Below, in pieces: positions 25,919-35,184 of a stretch of DNA of 64,000 nt. Below the pieces are notes generated by a model. The model saw only the letters and a list, made by a program, of their open reading frames with translations, ran no database searches and was not told the DNA's origin. The position numbers and the translations under genes were made by a program. Numbering within the stretch: position 1 is the first letter of the stretch; every line of letters starts with the position of its first letter. This stretch comes from an uncultured Porphyromonadaceae bacterium. Its GTDB lineage: Bacteria > Bacteroidota > Bacteroidia > Bacteroidales > Muribaculaceae. Location of the stretch: contig CABRGT010000003.1 of assembly GCA_902470475.1 (NCBI GenBank), positions 21,281 to 85,280 on the forward strand. The letters are read 5' to 3'.

Positions 25919-26682
25919 AATAATCTGTCAGTTTTAAATACCGGTCCGTCGGTGCATACGCACAGATTTCCTTCCGTAGTCTTTTCCACACAGCACAGGC
26001 AAGCCCCTATGCCGCACCCCATCATATTCTCCAGTGATGCATAGCATTCGATTCCGCGTTCTGCAGCGATTCTGGCAACGGCTTTCATCATTGGAGTCGG
26101 ACCGCACGTATATATTGCATCATACTCCCGGTCGAAGACCGGATTTTGTGTTACGAGTCCGTGATGGCCGAAGCTGCCGTCGTCTGTCGATACTGATACG
26201 TCAACACCCTTGATGAACAGAGATGTCACACCGTCGATTTCCGATCGTGAACGGCCGCCTATCACGGCTGTGACCTCAGCGCCGCTCTCATATAGAGCCC
26301 GCGAGAGCATCACCATCGGAGCGAGCCCTACGCCACCGCCTACAAGCAATGTGCGGCGTCCTCCGGAGCCTGCGATATCGAAGCCGTTGCCAAGAGGAAG
26401 CAGAATATCAAGCTGCTGACCTACGGGCATGTCAACCATAAAAGACGTGGCTTTTCCGACCGGTTTTACCAGCAGGACAAGACGGGTGTCAGGAATAATG
26501 TCGCATACTGATATGGGCCGTCGCAGCAACACCCCGGGGGCGTCGACCTTAACCTCGACAAACTGTCCGGGGGCGATCAGAGGCAGTTCTGCGCCATCAG
26601 AAGTGACCAGTGTCAGCAGACAATTGCCTCCTACCTGCTCTTTTCTCTCAATGGTAAAGCGTTGTAAACGTCTGTTGTTCAT
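25909..26682 (-). CDS. pyrK: Dihydroorotate dehydrogenase electron-transfer subunit
   Basis: A 257-residue FAD and [2Fe-2S] protein that takes electrons from PyrD to NAD+. It has the FAD-binding LLRRPISVCDI, the NAD motif LLVGGGVGLAPMVMLSRAL, the YTCGPTPMMKAV segment, and a C-terminal cysteine cluster (CGIGACLCC and then CVCTDG) for the iron-sulfur centre. Domain order matches ferredoxin-NADP reductase-type PyrK proteins. It starts three bases after the murU stop codon, so the genes are probably cotranscribed. Confidence 0.95.
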   Translation of the reverse strand: MNNRRLQRFTIERKEQVGGNCLLTLVTSDGAELPLIAPGQFVEVKVDAPGVLLRRPISVCDIIPDTRLVLLVKPVGKATSFMVDMPVGQQLDILLPLGNGFDIAGSGGRRTLLVGGGVGLAPMVMLSRALYESGAEVTAVIGGRSRSEIDGVTSLFIKGVDVSVSTDDGSFGHHGLVTQNPVFDREYDAIYTCGPTPMMKAVARIAAERGIECYASLENMMGCGIGACLCCVEKTTEGNLCVCTDGPVFKTDRLLWN

Positions 26683-26685
26683 ATA

Positions 26686-27435
26686 TCAAAAATAGAATGA
26701 GATGCTACTGTCAAACTTTTCTCTCGCCAGTCTGAGTGTCTCGGGCTTCCCGACGTCGAACCACGAGCGGTCTGCCGGAAGCCGATATGCCTCGAAATCC
26801 ATGCTTTTTGCTCGACTTATATAAAAGTCGGTTATTGAGAACGGCGTATCGTCCGGCGCATATTCGTTTAATGCTCCATATGTTCCGGGAGAAATGATGT
26901 GAATACCGCCGAAAGCGAGGCGTTCGAGCCGTCCGCTGTCAGTCAGACCTTCGGGTCTTACGGTAGCTGTCCGCGTATCAGTCCAGCCCCGGAGTCTGTT
27001 GTGCTCGAAAAGAAAATAACGGGAGGTCTGTCGGGGCTGTACAAGAAGTGTCGCTTCAGGTATCTTTCTGTTGTGACTGGATATCATGTCGGCAAGATCG
27101 ATATTGCTGAGTATGTCAGCATTGTGGATCAGTACGGATTCGTCGCCGATAAGCGGCAAAGCCTTGCGCAGGCCTCCGCCGGTATCAAGCAACAGCTCGG
27201 TCTCGTCGCTGATATCGATGTGAACGTCTTTGTATTCGGAACTCAGGTAGCGGACTATCTGGTCCGCGAAATGATGCACATTGACGATTATATGACTGAT
27301 TCCGGCGGCCGTCATCCTGTCGATTACATGGCCTATGACTGGTTTTCCGCCGACTTCTACCAAAGCTTTGGGATGAAAATCGGTCCAAGGCTTCAGACGG
27401 CTGCCGATTCCCGCTGCGAATATCATCCCCTTCAT
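26686..27435 (-). CDS. murU: Sugar-phosphate nucleotidyltransferase, probably MurU (N-acetylmuramate-1-phosphate uridylyltransferase)
   Basis: A 249-residue nucleotidyltransferase with the pyrophosphorylase signature FAAGIGSRLKPWTDFHPKALVEVGGKP at the N-terminus and an intact catalytic Asp region (VLIHNADILSNID). It resembles MurU, which makes UDP-MurNAc from MurNAc-1-phosphate in the cell-wall recycling pathway that bypasses de novo synthesis. The neighbour upstream is an AmgK-type anomeric kinase fused to RapZ, the enzyme that would make its substrate, which is the main reason for preferring MurU over mannose-1-phosphate guanylyltransferase. The gene is 13 bases from the kinase and three from pyrK. 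Confidence 0.75.
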   Translation of the reverse strand: MKGMIFAAGIGSRLKPWTDFHPKALVEVGGKPVIGHVIDRMTAAGISHIIVNVHHFADQIVRYLSSEYKDVHIDISDETELLLDTGGGLRKALPLIGDESVLIHNADILSNIDLADMISSHNRKIPEATLLVQPRQTSRYFLFEHNRLRGWTDTRTATVRPEGLTDSGRLERLAFGGIHIISPGTYGALNEYAPDDTPFSITDFYISRAKSMDFEAYRLPADRSWFDVGKPETLRLAREKFDSSISFYF

Positions 27436-27448
27436 ATTTCCCTGGCTT

Positions 27449-28885
27449 TTACTTCCGGTTGAAAAGCTGTTCGATATCCTGCTCGCGATGAATCAGCTCG
27501 ACCTTGACATTGTACTTTTTGTTGAGATGCTCGGCAAGGTGTTGGGCCGAATATACGGAACGGTGCTGGCCGCCCGTGCATCCGAATGAGACCATCAGGT
27601 TGGTGAATCCGCGTTCCATATAGCGCTCGACGGTCGCATCGACCAACGCATAGCAGTGTTCGAGGAATGTCAATATCTCGCCGTCTTCCTCAAGGAATTC
27701 GATGACCTGGCGGTCAAGACCGGTGAACGGTTTATAACGCTCATATTTGCCCGGATTGTTGACAGCGCGGCAGTCGAAGACGTATCCTCCGCCGTTGCCG
27801 GTCGGGTCGTTGGGTATGCCCTTTTTGTAGGCGAAACTCATCACGCGCACGGTAAGCAGCCGCTTCTGGTCATCGGAGGTGAACTGCTTGAGATTGACGA
27901 GACGCATAAGCATGTCGTTCAGATACGGATACTCAGCGAATGGCTGTTCTTCGATCAGCGACCGAAGATTGGCTATGGCGAAGGGAACACTCTGCATGAA
28001 GTGTGGCTTTTTCTCGAAATAGCCGCGGAATCCGTACGCACCGAGTACCTGCATCACCCGGAAGAGGACAAAATGCCGCAGAATGCTCAAGAAGTCCTCG
28101 GTCCGGATTGGCTTGTACTTCTGGACTGCATCTATATATTCGGTAATTAGTTCCTTGCGGATGTTGTCCGAAAAATTGGCCTTTGCCTGCCACAGGAACG
28201 ATGCCACGTCGTAGTAGCACGGACCGCGGCGGCCTCCCTGAAAGTCGATGAACCACGGATCGCCGTCCTTGATCATCACATTGCGCGATTGGAAATCACG
28301 GTACATGAACGTCTCGTCGTCGGCCGATGCCATCAGCACGTCGGTAAGACGGTTGAAATCATCCTCGAGTCTGTCTTCATCGAATTCAAGTCCCGTAGCT
28401 TTCAGGAAGCAGTATTTGAAGTAATTCAGATCCCACATGATCGACCTGCGGTCGAAACATTCGGCGGGATAACATTTGCTGAAATCCAGTCCGCGGGCTC
28501 CCTTGAACTGAAAATCCGGCAACAGACGTATCGTCTTGACGAGAAGGTCACGTTCTGCAGGCGAAAACACGCGTGTCAGGCGACCTTTTTCGATTGCGTT
28601 GAACAGCAAAGTGTCTCCGAGATCTTCCTGCAGGTATGACATGCGATCGTCCGCAACCGCCACAACACGCGGTACGGGCAATCCGGCTTTTTCGAAGTGA
28701 TCGTCAAACGACAGGAACGCCTCGTTCTCCATAGGATTGGTGCCTATGACGCCTATGAGAGATCCGTCGCTGCCTTTCAGTCTGAAATAACGGCGGTTGC
28801 TGCCCGACGAAGGCAATTCATCTATCGAAGCCGGAGCGTGGCCTACATAAGATTCATATAACTTGATCAATACGTTCTGTTCCAT
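27449..28885 (-). CDS. AmgK-like sugar kinase fused to a RapZ C-terminal domain
   Basis: A 478-residue two-domain protein. Residues ~1-330 are an aminoglycoside-phosphotransferase-type kinase resembling AmgK (anomeric MurNAc/GlcNAc kinase), with SSGSNRRYFRLKG nucleotide-loop sequence, the catalytic MYRDFQSRNVMI (194-205) and metal-binding FIDFQGGRRGPCYYD (212-226). Residues ~335-478 are a RapZ C-terminal domain with VRVMSFAYKKGIPND and the glucosamine-6-phosphate/RNA-contacting motif GCTGGQHRSVYSAQHLAEHL (435-454). RapZ itself also has an N-terminal P-loop ATPase domain, which here is replaced by the kinase. The next gene is MurU-like. The kinase substrate is inferred from this context; that the RapZ part senses amino sugars is a family-based guess. 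Confidence 0.82.
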   Translation of the reverse strand: MEQNVLIKLYESYVGHAPASIDELPSSGSNRRYFRLKGSDGSLIGVIGTNPMENEAFLSFDDHFEKAGLPVPRVVAVADDRMSYLQEDLGDTLLFNAIEKGRLTRVFSPAERDLLVKTIRLLPDFQFKGARGLDFSKCYPAECFDRRSIMWDLNYFKYCFLKATGLEFDEDRLEDDFNRLTDVLMASADDETFMYRDFQSRNVMIKDGDPWFIDFQGGRRGPCYYDVASFLWQAKANFSDNIRKELITEYIDAVQKYKPIRTEDFLSILRHFVLFRVMQVLGAYGFRGYFEKKPHFMQSVPFAIANLRSLIEEQPFAEYPYLNDMLMRLVNLKQFTSDDQKRLLTVRVMSFAYKKGIPNDPTGNGGGYVFDCRAVNNPGKYERYKPFTGLDRQVIEFLEEDGEILTFLEHCYALVDATVERYMERGFTNLMVSFGCTGGQHRSVYSAQHLAEHLNKKYNVKVELIHREQDIEQLFNRK

Positions 28886-28906
28886 TTCAGTTGCTCTTTA
28901 TGCGCA

Positions 28907-31093
28907 TCAGTTGCCGAGTTCCGACAGGAACTTGATGCGTACCAGGCGTATTTCTTCTTCGGTATAGTCGGGGCACAGTTCGCGGTAAGCTTCTTCAAGC
29001 GAGCCGGTCTCGGCCTGGCGGAAATATTCAAAAATCTCTTCCTGTTCGTCGTCATCGAGTATGTCATCGATGAAGTATGTCAGGTTGATTTTATTGCCGG
29101 AGTTGACGATGGACTCGATCTCGTCGAGCAGCTGGTCGAAGTCGAGACCATTGCTCGAGGCTACTTCATGAAGATCAATCTTACGGTCGACAGCCTTGAT
29201 GATCGAGATTTTTCTCTTGCTCTTGTTGGCGACGGAGCGTACACGCAGATCCTCAGGGCGCTCAATCTCGTTTTCGTCGACATATGCCTTAATGATCTTG
29301 ATAAACTCTTCGCCGTAGCGTCTGGCTTTGCCTTCGCCTACCCCTGGAATGTTCTGAAGTTCCTCTATTGTGATGGGATACGTTGTGGCCATAGCCTCGA
29401 GGGACGGGTCCTGAAATATCACATAGGGAGGCAGATTGAGGCCCGACGCGATTTCCTTGCGCAGGGCGTTGAGTATCGCGAACAGTTCCATGTCGGCAGC
29501 GCATGCCGAACCGCCTTTAATCGGTGTCACGTCCTCGTCGTCATCGTTGAACTCGCTGTCTTCCACGATTTTGAAAGATACCGGATTGGACATGAATTTT
29601 TTACCCTTCTCGGTCAGGTGCAGAGTGCCGTAATTCTCGATATCCCGGCTAAGATAGCCTGCGAGAACGGCTTGCCGCAGCACGGCGTTGAGAAAACGCT
29701 TCTCAGTACCTTGTTCGCAACCGAAGATGTCCAGCTCGTCGTGATGGTATGAACGTATGTCGTTCGTGGCCTTGCCGAGCATGACATCAATTATATATTC
29801 AGCCTTGAATTTTTCTTTTAGCGCGACGATTGTTTCCAATGTCGCCAAGAGTTCTTCCTTTGCTTCCACTTTCTTTTTTAGATTAACACAGTTGTCGCAG
29901 TTGCCGCAGTTCTCTTCGGTATAAGTTTCACCGAAGTAATGCAGCAGAGTGCGTCGACGACATACTGAGGATTCGGCATACGAAGCAGTCTCGGCCAGCA
30001 GCTGTCGGCCGATTTCCTGCTCTGCAAGGGGTTTGCCCTGCATGAATTTTTCCATTTTCTGCAGGTCGCGGTAGGCGTAGAACGTGAGACATATACCTTC
30101 GCCTCCGTCGCGTCCGGCACGGCCGGTTTCCTGGTAGTAGCCTTCGAGCGACTTAGGCATGTCGTAGTGTATCACATAGCGTACGTCGGGCTTGTCGATG
30201 CCCATACCGAAAGCTATCGTAGCCACGATCACGTCGACTTTCTCAAGCAGAAACGCATCCTGGTTGAGCGAGCGTGTGGCGGCATCCATGCCGGCGTGAT
30301 ACGCCAGAGCACGGATGTTGTTCACGCACAGCAGTTCGGCCAGTTCTTCAACCTTCTTGCGACTCAGGCAATAAATGATACCGGATTTGCCTGAGTGCTG
30401 CTTTACGAAGCGGATGATGTCGTGATCCGTATTCTTTGTCTTGGGCCGGACCTCATAATAGAGGTTCGGTCTGTTGAACGACGATTTGAATACGGCGGCC
30501 CCTTGCTGCATGCCCAGATTCTTTTGTATGTCGTGTTGTACCTTTTGGGTGGCCGTAGCCGTAAGGGCTATTACCGGCCGTTGTCCGATCTCATTGATGA
30601 TCGGGCGTATGCGGCGGTATTCGGGCCTGAAATCGTGGCCCCATTCCGAGATGCAGTGCGCCTCATCAATGGCATAGAACGAAATTGTAATGTGTTTTAA
30701 AAATTCAATATTATCTTCCTTGGTGAGTGACTCGGGAGCTACATACAGCAACTTTGTACGTCCCGAGCTGACGTCGTCTTTGACTTTGTCAATCTGAGCC
30801 CTTGTCAGTGATGAATTGAGAAAATGCGCTATTGAATCGTCTTCGCTGAAATTGCGCATCGCGTCGACCTGATTCTTCATCAGTGCGATCAGCGGGGATA
30901 CAACTATGGCTGTACCATCCATAAGCAGCGCAGGCAACTGATAGCAGAGTGACTTGCCTCCTCCGGTGGGCATCAGCACGAATGTGTCTGTTCCGGCGAG
31001 CAGGCTCCGGATTATTGCCTCCTGGTTGCCTTTGAAGGTTCCGAATCCGAAGTGGCGGCGAAGGGCATCTGTCAAAGTTTGAGTCGTCTCCAT
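28907..31093 (-). CDS. recQ: ATP-dependent DNA helicase RecQ
   Basis: A 728-residue 3'-5' superfamily 2 helicase for recombination and replication repair. Visible are Walker A MPTGGGKSLCYQLPA (residues 41-55), the DEAH box in YAIDEAHCISEWGHDFRPEY, helicase motif VI QETGRAGRDG, the RecQ zinc-binding cluster with CGNCDNC, the winged-helix RQC domain, and an HRDC domain (GVGEGKARRYGEEF) near residue 600. The C-terminal ~100 residues beyond HRDC are a further acidic segment. It precedes the kinase-RapZ gene by 21 bases and lies 113 bases after clpX. Confidence 0.95.
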   Translation of the reverse strand: METTQTLTDALRRHFGFGTFKGNQEAIIRSLLAGTDTFVLMPTGGGKSLCYQLPALLMDGTAIVVSPLIALMKNQVDAMRNFSEDDSIAHFLNSSLTRAQIDKVKDDVSSGRTKLLYVAPESLTKEDNIEFLKHITISFYAIDEAHCISEWGHDFRPEYRRIRPIINEIGQRPVIALTATATQKVQHDIQKNLGMQQGAAVFKSSFNRPNLYYEVRPKTKNTDHDIIRFVKQHSGKSGIIYCLSRKKVEELAELLCVNNIRALAYHAGMDAATRSLNQDAFLLEKVDVIVATIAFGMGIDKPDVRYVIHYDMPKSLEGYYQETGRAGRDGGEGICLTFYAYRDLQKMEKFMQGKPLAEQEIGRQLLAETASYAESSVCRRRTLLHYFGETYTEENCGNCDNCVNLKKKVEAKEELLATLETIVALKEKFKAEYIIDVMLGKATNDIRSYHHDELDIFGCEQGTEKRFLNAVLRQAVLAGYLSRDIENYGTLHLTEKGKKFMSNPVSFKIVEDSEFNDDDEDVTPIKGGSACAADMELFAILNALRKEIASGLNLPPYVIFQDPSLEAMATTYPITIEELQNIPGVGEGKARRYGEEFIKIIKAYVDENEIERPEDLRVRSVANKSKRKISIIKAVDRKIDLHEVASSNGLDFDQLLDEIESIVNSGNKINLTYFIDDILDDDEQEEIFEYFRQAETGSLEEAYRELCPDYTEEEIRLVRIKFLSELGN

Positions 31094-31206
31094 TTCAATT
31101 CATCAAGGTTGTTTGTTTCTCGTCAGATTTATTATATTATTCTATCAGTCAGGTAGTTTTTTGTTATTAGGTTATTGCTCATACACCCGAATGACCATGC
31201 GCGGAG

Positions 31207-32481
31207 TTAAGCTCCGACTGAAGCGGCCTCGAAGTGTGCCGCTTCGAACTTTTCTTTGGCATAGTCGAGTGTGACTTCGAATTTTTTTATTTTCTTCGAC
31301 GGGACTTCGTACATTGCATCGACCATTATCGCTTCGACGATCGAGCGCAGTCCGCGGGCGCCGAGTTTGTATTCGATAGCCTTGTCTACTACAAAATCCA
31401 ATACCTCCGGTGCGAAAGTCAGTTCCACGCCGTCCATGGCGAAGAGTTTTTCGTACTGCCTGGTTATGGCATTTTTAGGTTCCGTAAGTACTTTCAGCAG
31501 AGCTGCGCGGTCGAGAGGTTCAAGGTGGGTGAGAATCGGCAGGCGCCCTATGATTTCGGGAATCAGACCGTATGAGCGCAGATCCTGCGGTGCGACGAAG
31601 CGGAGATAATCCTGCTTGTCCTTAAGCTTTGTGCGCGTGTTGTCTGTAGTATATCCGACCACGTGGCTGTTCATCCGGTGGGCGATCTTGGTCTCGATAC
31701 CCTCGAATGCTCCGCCACAGATGAAAAGAATGTTCTTCGTATCCACCGGTATCATTTTCTGTTCCGGATGCTTGCGGCCGCCTTGCGGTGGCACGTTCAC
31801 GATCGAGCCTTCGAGCAGCTTCAGGAGTCCTTGCTGGACGCCCTCGCCGGACACATCGCGGGTGATCGACGGATTGTCGCCCTTGCGGGCGATCTTGTCG
31901 ATCTCGTCGATGAATACGATGCCGCGCTGAGCCTTGTCGACATCGTAGTCGGCAGCCTGCAACAGACGTGTTAGCAGGCTCTCGATGTCCTCGCCTACAT
32001 AACCGGCCTGAGTCAGGACGGTTGCGTCTACGATGGTGAAAGGCACATCGAGCATGCGGGCGATTGTCCGCGCAAGCAGGGTTTTGCCAGTGCCGGTCGG
32101 TCCGACAATGATGATGTTGCTTTTCTCGATATCGACATCGTTTTCGTCTTTGTCCTGAAGCAGACGCTTGTAATGGTTGTATACAGCTACCGACAGGTAT
32201 TTCTTGGCCTGATCCTGCCCGATAACATACTGGTCGAGAAATTCCTTGATCTCGTGGGGCTTCGGTATGGAATTCTTCATCTTATGCTCGAAGTCACGGG
32301 CAGAATCCGCTTTTTGCTGCGGAAATTCCTCACGGATCAGGTCATGGATCTGCACAACACAGTCAGTGCATATGTATGGGCCATCCTCAGTGGCCGGGAC
32401 GAGCATGCGCAGCAGCGACGGATCGGCCGGGCGGCCGCACCATTGGCAGCAATGATCCATAGATGATTTACGCTTGGCCAT
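31207..32481 (-). CDS. clpX: ClpX, ATPase subunit of the ClpXP protease
   Basis: A 424-residue AAA+ unfoldase. The N-terminal zinc-binding domain has CQWCGRPADP and later ICTDC, giving the four-cysteine pattern. The ATPase module has Walker A GPTGTGKTLLARTIA, Walker B IVFIDEIDKIAR, the pore loop region after it (AGYVGED), sensor I and the C-terminal GARGLRSIVEAIM small-domain segment. It unfolds tagged proteins and feeds them into ClpP, which is encoded seven bases upstream. The stop codon falls in a short hairpin. Confidence 0.96.
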   Translation of the reverse strand: MAKRKSSMDHCCQWCGRPADPSLLRMLVPATEDGPYICTDCVVQIHDLIREEFPQQKADSARDFEHKMKNSIPKPHEIKEFLDQYVIGQDQAKKYLSVAVYNHYKRLLQDKDENDVDIEKSNIIIVGPTGTGKTLLARTIARMLDVPFTIVDATVLTQAGYVGEDIESLLTRLLQAADYDVDKAQRGIVFIDEIDKIARKGDNPSITRDVSGEGVQQGLLKLLEGSIVNVPPQGGRKHPEQKMIPVDTKNILFICGGAFEGIETKIAHRMNSHVVGYTTDNTRTKLKDKQDYLRFVAPQDLRSYGLIPEIIGRLPILTHLEPLDRAALLKVLTEPKNAITRQYEKLFAMDGVELTFAPEVLDFVVDKAIEYKLGARGLRSIVEAIMVDAMYEVPSKKIKKFEVTLDYAKEKFEAAHFEAASVGA

Positions 32482-32488
32482 ATATGTC

Positions 32489-33181
32489 TCAGTTCTTTGA
32501 CTTGATCAGCACCTGATCGATCATGCCGTACTCTTTGGCTTCTTCAGCTGTCATCCAGTAATCGCGGTCACTGTCACGTTCGACCTTTTCATAAGTCTGG
32601 CCGGAGTGCTCGGCTATGATGTTGTAGAGCTCTTTCTTAAGCTTTTTGATTTCGCGGGCGGTAATCTCGATATCCGAGGCCTGTCCCTGCGCGCCGCCCA
32701 TCGGCTGATGAATCATGACGCGCGAATGTTTCAGCGCGAAACGTTTGCCTTTTTGTCCGGCTACAAGCAGCACTGCGGCCATCGAGGCTGCCATACCGGT
32801 ACAGATGGTGGCCACATCGCTCGAGATATACTGCATCGTGTCGTAGATGCCCAGTCCTGCGTAAACCGAGCCGCCGGGGGAGTTAATGTAAATGGATACG
32901 TCCTTGCCCGGCTCCGCAGAATCAAGGTAGAGCAACTGGGCCTGGATGACGTTGGCGGTATAGTCGTTTACCTCGGTACCCAGAAAGATGATGCGATCCA
33001 TCATCAGACGCGAAAATACGTCCATCTGCGCTACATTGAGCTGACGCTCTTCGATGATGGTCGGGTTTATATAATTGGCGTTGACGGCAGAGCGGGACAC
33101 TGCGGATGCGTACTGGTCGAGAGCCAGTCCGTTCAGTCCAAGTCCCTTTACGGCAAAATTTCTGAAATCGTTATTTTGCAT
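32489..33181 (-). CDS. clpP: ClpP, proteolytic subunit of the ClpXP protease
   Basis: A 230-residue serine protease with the catalytic serine at ~133 (GMAASMAAVLL), histidine at ~158 (MIHQPMGGAQGQASDIEI) and the aspartate in ERDSDRDYW near residue 205. The N-terminus is ~40 residues longer than the E. coli core, a general feature of Bacteroidales ClpP. It assembles into a tetradecamer around a cavity that receives unfolded chains from ClpX, which is the next gene. A -7 box lies 35 bases upstream, and a hairpin separates the gene from tig, so clpPX is transcribed separately. Confidence 0.95.
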   Translation of the reverse strand: MQNNDFRNFAVKGLGLNGLALDQYASAVSRSAVNANYINPTIIEERQLNVAQMDVFSRLMMDRIIFLGTEVNDYTANVIQAQLLYLDSAEPGKDVSIYINSPGGSVYAGLGIYDTMQYISSDVATICTGMAASMAAVLLVAGQKGKRFALKHSRVMIHQPMGGAQGQASDIEITAREIKKLKKELYNIIAEHSGQTYEKVERDSDRDYWMTAEEAKEYGMIDQVLIKSKN

Positions 33182-33215
33182 ATAGTTTACTGGTTGTTGT
33201 TTTTCAAATTCTTTT

Positions 33216-33223
33216 CAAAGTTA
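33216..33223 (-). promoter_or_regulatory. -7 promoter box for clpPX
   Basis: TAACTTTG on the minus strand matches TAnnTTTG and lies 34 bases before the clpP start codon. Confidence 0.6.
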
Positions 33224-33320
33224 ATAAAAAATTCTGATTCGCTCGCAATACGGGCATGCTTTTTTGTCTGATTTAATATTTTATTGGCAGTTTTTTCTTT
33301 TCGCGGACAGCAAGAAACAT

Positions 33321-33355
33321 CAGGCCGTGTCGCCGATAACGGGTGACACGGCCTG
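33321..33355 (-). terminator. Terminator-like hairpin downstream of tig
   Basis: An 11-bp stem (33321-33331 with 33345-33355) that can extend by about three pairs. On the minus strand it is followed by ATGTTTCTTGCTG, a moderately T-rich tail. It ends 28 bases after the tig stop codon and before clpP. Confidence 0.7.
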
Positions 33356-33383
33356 AGGATATATGTAGCGGCAGAGCCCTTGA

Positions 33384-34751
33384 TTATGCTTCTGCGGTAT
33401 CTGCTGTTTCAGCGAGCTTCTTGAACTCGTCGAGCGAGACGGTCTTTTCCTCTACGGTGAATGCGTTGCGCAGAGCGTTGAACGTCTTGGCTTCTTCGAC
33501 CTGCGAAGCTATCTGCTGGCGGATCTTGCGGTCGGCGAGGATACGCTTCGCCATGTCGGCGATGGTCTCCTGATCCATGTTGTACATGCCGTAGCGCTGG
33601 AGCTGTGCGCGGGCGATCTGGTCGGCCTGAGCCTGCAGATCGGCTTCCTCAACTTTGACTTCGAGTTTTTCGGTGACTGTTGTGCTGATAAGTTCCCACT
33701 TGATGCCGGGGAGCATCTTCTCGAATTCTTCGTCAGTGACGGTTTCCTTGGAGTTGAGGCTCATCCAGCGCATCAGAAGTTCCTTGTCGATGACGAGGCC
33801 GTCGGCATAGGTCTTCATCAGATAGTCGTGGATGTCGCGGTTCGACAGGTTGAGGCTGTTGGGGAACAGCTGGGCCTGAATCATCTTCTTGATGTTGTCG
33901 AAGTATTCTTCTTCAGTGTGGACCTTGTCTTTGCCGAATACGTCGTCGTAGAAGTCCTGATTGTGCTCGGCGAGTTTTACGACGATGATTTCTGAAATGG
34001 CGAATTCGAAGTCGGATGTTACGTCGGCAGCCTTGTCTTTCTCAAGGTTAAGCATCGAAGCCAGTTCGGCTACGTTGCCCTCGCACGATTTGTAGGGATT
34101 GAAGACGACTTTGTCGTTGACCTGCTTGTCGAGGAACTTTGCGGCTTCCGCCTGGTCCTTGAACAGGAAGGGAGCTACGATTCCCGACGTCACCTGGATT
34201 GCGTCGGCATCGGCCTTTACTGTGCTGTCGGCGTTCAGTTCCATGATGGAGCCCTTGATCACGGCCTTGGAGTCGACCTTATCGCCGGGAACCTGTGAGC
34301 CGAAGCGTTCGCGCAGTGCGTTGTCCTGCACGGCAATCATCTCGTCGGTCACCTCGATGAGGTAGAAAGGAGTCTTTACTTCCTTGTCGAGCTTGAGGTC
34401 CATTTCCGGCCACAGAGCCACATCATATTTGAATGTGTAGTCGTCCTGTTTCAGATCGATGGCAGTGGCTTCGGCAGGAAGGGGCTGCCCGATCAATTTG
34501 ATATTATTCTTTTCGATATAGTCAAATACAGCGTCGATAACGACTTTGTTGATTGCATCGCTCTTTACCTCGCGGCCGAAGCGCTTGCGCAGTTCGGGTA
34601 AAGCGATATGGCCTTTGCGGAAGCCGGGGATTGTGTGGGTTTTGCCGATTTCTTTAAGCTTGTCGTCGACGGCCTGGGCGTAGTCGGCTTTTACAAGCGA
34701 CACGGTGATGACGCCGCGGCCCTCGCCCGTCTTTTCAAATGTAATGTCCAT
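33384..34751 (-). CDS. tig: Trigger factor
   Basis: A 455-residue ribosome-associated chaperone. The N-terminal ribosome-binding domain has the expected pattern around GFRKGHIALPELRKRFG (the signature GFRxGKxP loop, here GFRKGHIAL), followed by a middle region in the position of the peptidyl-prolyl isomerase domain that is degenerate here, and a long helical C-terminal arm domain. Loss of the isomerase active site is usual in Bacteroidetes trigger factors. It heads the tig-clpP-clpX cluster, the standard arrangement in many bacteria. Its promoter is divergent from the cobalamin riboswitch operon. Confidence 0.93.
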   Translation of the reverse strand: MDITFEKTGEGRGVITVSLVKADYAQAVDDKLKEIGKTHTIPGFRKGHIALPELRKRFGREVKSDAINKVVIDAVFDYIEKNNIKLIGQPLPAEATAIDLKQDDYTFKYDVALWPEMDLKLDKEVKTPFYLIEVTDEMIAVQDNALRERFGSQVPGDKVDSKAVIKGSIMELNADSTVKADADAIQVTSGIVAPFLFKDQAEAAKFLDKQVNDKVVFNPYKSCEGNVAELASMLNLEKDKAADVTSDFEFAISEIIVVKLAEHNQDFYDDVFGKDKVHTEEEYFDNIKKMIQAQLFPNSLNLSNRDIHDYLMKTYADGLVIDKELLMRWMSLNSKETVTDEEFEKMLPGIKWELISTTVTEKLEVKVEEADLQAQADQIARAQLQRYGMYNMDQETIADMAKRILADRKIRQQIASQVEEAKTFNALRNAFTVEEKTVSLDEFKKLAETADTAEA

Positions 34752-34801
34752 GTTGTATCTCTACTTTATGTTTGTTATTTTCTTGTTTTCAAAATCGACT
34801 G

Positions 34802-34809
34802 CAAAGTTA
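34802..34809 (-). promoter_or_regulatory. -7 promoter box for tig
   Basis: TAACTTTG on the minus strand, 50 bases before the tig start codon. It faces away from the cobalamin operon promoter at 34929. Confidence 0.6.
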
Positions 34810-34928
34810 ATGATTTTATTCTAATTCTTTTCACTTTACCGGGATATTTCTTGCGATATGCATTTACACGATTAACGGAAAAAATCCGTAAAAGTTTGAA
34901 AATTCTATGTTGTTCGGAATTTATTTCT

Positions 34929-34936
34929 TAACTTTG
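34929..34936 (+). promoter_or_regulatory. -7 promoter box for the cobalamin operon
   Basis: TAACTTTG matches TAnnTTTG and lies just before the riboswitch. The TTG at 34910-34912 is a possible -33 element. Confidence 0.65.
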
Positions 34937-34954
34937 CCGCCGAGATAAACAGAT

Positions 34955-35126
34955 TCACGACGGTTCGTCCCCAGGGACGATGAAAAGGGAACGGGGTGTG
35001 AATCCCCGACAGACCCGCTGCTGTATTTCTCGAATTACCGTTACCAACAAGTCACTGACCCCGGGCAAGAGAGCCGCAAGGTCGGGAAGACGGTTTCGGA
35101 ATGAGATAAGCCAGAAGACCTGCCGT
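34955..35126 (+). promoter_or_regulatory. Cobalamin (adenosylcobalamin-type) riboswitch
   Basis: The conserved core is easily recognised: GGTTCGTCCCCAGGGACGA, then AAAAGGGAACGGGGTGTGAA, the CGCTGCTGT segment, AAGTCACTGACCCCGGGCAA with the GGTCGGGAAGACGG arm, and the B12 box AAGCCAGAAGACCTGCC (35108-35124). The element spans the whole leader of the following TonB-dependent receptor, whose ATG lies 60 bases downstream. It is expected to lower expression of the downstream uptake genes when cobalamin is abundant, by hiding the ribosome start region or causing termination. The exact expression platform is not resolved. Confidence 0.92.
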
Positions 35127-35184
35127 CATAATTTCGCACTCACACACGCTCGTGGATTAGCGTGGCGAAAAAAGACTTGTTGGA

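Noticed and set aside
26686..27435. Mannose-1-phosphate guanylyltransferase as the call for the nucleotidyltransferase
   Set aside because: The signature is shared, but the adjacent AmgK-type kinase and lack of mannose genes favour MurU. It is still possible.
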